Positions 4,646 through 6,216 of a DNA stretch of 6,216 nucleotides are shown piece by piece. The notes beneath the pieces are model-generated. The model made no database searches. It had not been told where the DNA came from and saw only the letters and a program-made list of their open reading frames with translations. The stretch's first letter is position 1. Each line of letters opens with the position of its first letter. This DNA is from Candidatus Zixiibacteriota bacterium (GTDB taxonomy: Bacteria > Zixibacteria > MSB-5A5 > UBA10806), in assembly GCA_003520965.1 (NCBI GenBank), contig DOTU01000315.1, forward strand, positions 1 through 6,216, written 5' to 3'. The translations under genes were made by a program, and so were the position numbers.

Positions 4646-6214
4646 ATGGCTAAACTAAAGACCTACCTTTTCTCTCTTTTGGGGCTTGGCTTTTTGTTGC
4701 GGGCCATAGTCGCTATTCGTCCCTTAAAGTTTATTGACGGTTTGACTATTCCTGACGATTCTTACTTGTCGTTGACATTGGCTCGCAATATCGCCAAAGG
4801 GCTGGGTCCGCTTTACGGCGATGCATACACCAACGGTTTCCAGCCCCTTTATGTTTTGTTAATCTCGCCGGTTTACCATTATTTCGCGCATGATCTTATC
4901 ACTCCGGTTCACCTGGCGCTTCTATTTTCAGCCGCGGTAGACACGGCGACGCTTTATATCATCTATCGCCTGGTGAAAGATATCAGCCAGGCCGAAATTA
5001 CTCCATTTATCGCAGTTTTCGCCTGGGCTATTAATCCTTACGTCATCAGCACCGCCAACAATGGATTGGATACAACACTTTCTTTATTTTTCATTACTCT
5101 CTCATATTTTTTCTACACTAAATTCATTAAGCCAAATTTTGAGAAAACCAGATTGCTAATATGGTTTGTGTTCGGGGTATTGCTTGGCTTGACCATGTTG
5201 GCGCGTATCGATAACGCTATTCTGGTGGCAGCTTTTATCCTGGCGGTTTTGTATTCCGATTACAACGTTGGCTCCGATTTGCGTCGGTCCGCAGGGCATT
5301 TGACCATGATTGGCACCGGCGCGCTGTTCGCAGTCTTGCCGTGGATAATCTATATCTATCAATATACTGGGGATCTGATACCTGTTAGTGGCCGGGCGAT
5401 AAGATATCTATCCCTCTCCTGGTGCGATCATTATCCGACCCTGACCAATATGTATATCCCGATGATAAAATTGGGCGCGGGAAGCGTTATCAATCAAAAC
5501 CTTACCTATATTATTCTTTTAATCTTGCTCGTTTTAACGATCTTATTAACCAAAGGGAAAAATAGATTTGACGAGCTGTTTGAGCGATTGAAGGCGCACA
5601 ATATAGTTCTCTCATTTGTTTGTCTCCTTTTTTTCAGCTATACGCTTTATATATTCGGAATCTGGTATTCCAAAAGATATTTTTTCCCGTCGGCCTTTCT
5701 TTTTCTCTTATATATCGCTACGCTTTTTGACATCATCTATATGCTTCTGGAAAGCCGACGATTGAAAAACATTTTCACTTCGTGCGTACTATTGTTTCTC
5801 ATGGCGGCCGCCGGATTAAGTCCATCATTCCGCGCGCTCTATTTTTCTATAAATACAAACGAACAAGGTTATATGAATTTCGGTCTCTGGGCAAAAGATA
5901 CATTTCCCGATAGTACTGTTATAGGAAGCTGCCAAACCGGGGCGCTGGCGTACTTTGCGCAAAACTTGAAGGTTGTAAATCTCGATGGTGTCGTAAATAA
6001 GCCTTGTTATGAGCGCCTCATTCGCAGAGAGGCGATTGATTATATGAAGGATAAAAGGATCGCGTACTTTATCGACTGGACCAACAATCTTGAATTTATC
6101 CAACGGGAATCGCGCGATCTAACCCCTGACGATCTGGAGCCTCTCGGCAAGATTGACCAGTTTAAGTCCTGGAATCACGATTGGCATGTCTTTAAGGTGA
6201 AGCTGGCAAAGTAA
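4646..6214 (+). CDS. Multi-spanning membrane protein, probable GT-C-fold glycosyltransferase
   Basis: 522 residues with about ten to twelve hydrophobic segments (roughly 6-24, 68-82, 86-107, 118-136, 144-160, 168-186, 190-204, 217-239, 285-302, 319-340, 345-368 and 376-393), then a soluble C-terminal domain of about 120 residues. Between the first two segments lies IPDDSYLSLTLARNIAKG, with Asp37-Asp38 where GT-C enzymes (protein mannosyltransferase/ArnT-like) carry their catalytic acidic residue, followed by NGFQPLY (64-70 region). LARIDNA (185-191) is also typical. The C-terminal part has GALAYFAQNLKVVNLDGVVN, common in uncharacterised relatives. It probably moves a sugar from a polyprenyl-phosphate carrier to a cell-surface acceptor; donor and acceptor cannot be read from the sequence. 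ATG 4646 is chosen because it precedes the first membrane segment; no Shine-Dalgarno is present, consistent with a leaderless mRNA. The gene is complete; the stop TAA is two bases before the window end. Confidence 0.85.
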   Translation: MAKLKTYLFSLLGLGFLLRAIVAIRPLKFIDGLTIPDDSYLSLTLARNIAKGLGPLYGDAYTNGFQPLYVLLISPVYHYFAHDLITPVHLALLFSAAVDTATLYIIYRLVKDISQAEITPFIAVFAWAINPYVISTANNGLDTTLSLFFITLSYFFYTKFIKPNFEKTRLLIWFVFGVLLGLTMLARIDNAILVAAFILAVLYSDYNVGSDLRRSAGHLTMIGTGALFAVLPWIIYIYQYTGDLIPVSGRAIRYLSLSWCDHYPTLTNMYIPMIKLGAGSVINQNLTYIILLILLVLTILLTKGKNRFDELFERLKAHNIVLSFVCLLFFSYTLYIFGIWYSKRYFFPSAFLFLLYIATLFDIIYMLLESRRLKNIFTSCVLLFLMAAAGLSPSFRALYFSINTNEQGYMNFGLWAKDTFPDSTVIGSCQTGALAYFAQNLKVVNLDGVVNKPCYERLIRREAIDYMKDKRIAYFIDWTNNLEFIQRESRDLTPDDLEPLGKIDQFKSWNHDWHVFKVKLAK

Positions 6215-6216
6215 CT

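Overview
This window looks like a bacterial chromosome segment at the replication-initiation locus. It runs dnaA (3' end) - dnaN - recF - coaX, then an uncharacterised acidic protein gene and a multi-spanning membrane glycosyltransferase-like gene. Every convincing gene is on the + strand. The dnaA-dnaN-recF order is a widely conserved bacterial arrangement. Base composition is moderate by eye, and Shine-Dalgarno sites are clear for dnaN, coaX and the acidic protein. I cannot name the phylum; an uncultured bacterial lineage is possible, but that is only an impression from the protein sequences.

Layout: 1-348 is the DnaA C-terminal DNA-binding domain. 349-761 is an AT-rich spacer with a small hairpin after dnaA, a DnaA-box-like inverted repeat, a sigma70-like promoter and an A/T-only stretch. 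It is a candidate for part of oriC and for the dnaN regulatory region. 762-1877 is dnaN. 1901-3021 is a full-length recF whose reading frame breaks at a run of ten A. coaX (3005-3763) overlaps the recF end by 17 bases and has its own good ribosome binding site. 3764-3918 is a short spacer with no clear content. 3919-4431 encodes a 170-residue, very acidic protein of unknown role, followed by a strong hairpin terminator (4525-4551). A near-consensus promoter at 4607-4635 then drives the 522-residue GT-C-type membrane protein (4646-6214), apparently on an almost leaderless transcript.

How the genes work together: DnaA opens the origin, DnaN is the sliding clamp of the replicative polymerase, and RecF loads RecA at gaps behind stalled forks. 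CoaX makes phosphopantothenate for coenzyme A and is probably only co-transcribed with recF. The last two genes look like separate transcription units.

The most notable observation is the recF break. It falls exactly at a ten-A tract that contains the A AAA AAG slippery heptamer in the correct phase. One -1 slip, or one added A in the transcript, restores a complete 373-residue RecF. It could equally be a homopolymer sequencing error or a real inactivating mutation. I see no CRISPR array, mobile element, tRNA or rRNA, and no clear new multi-gene system.
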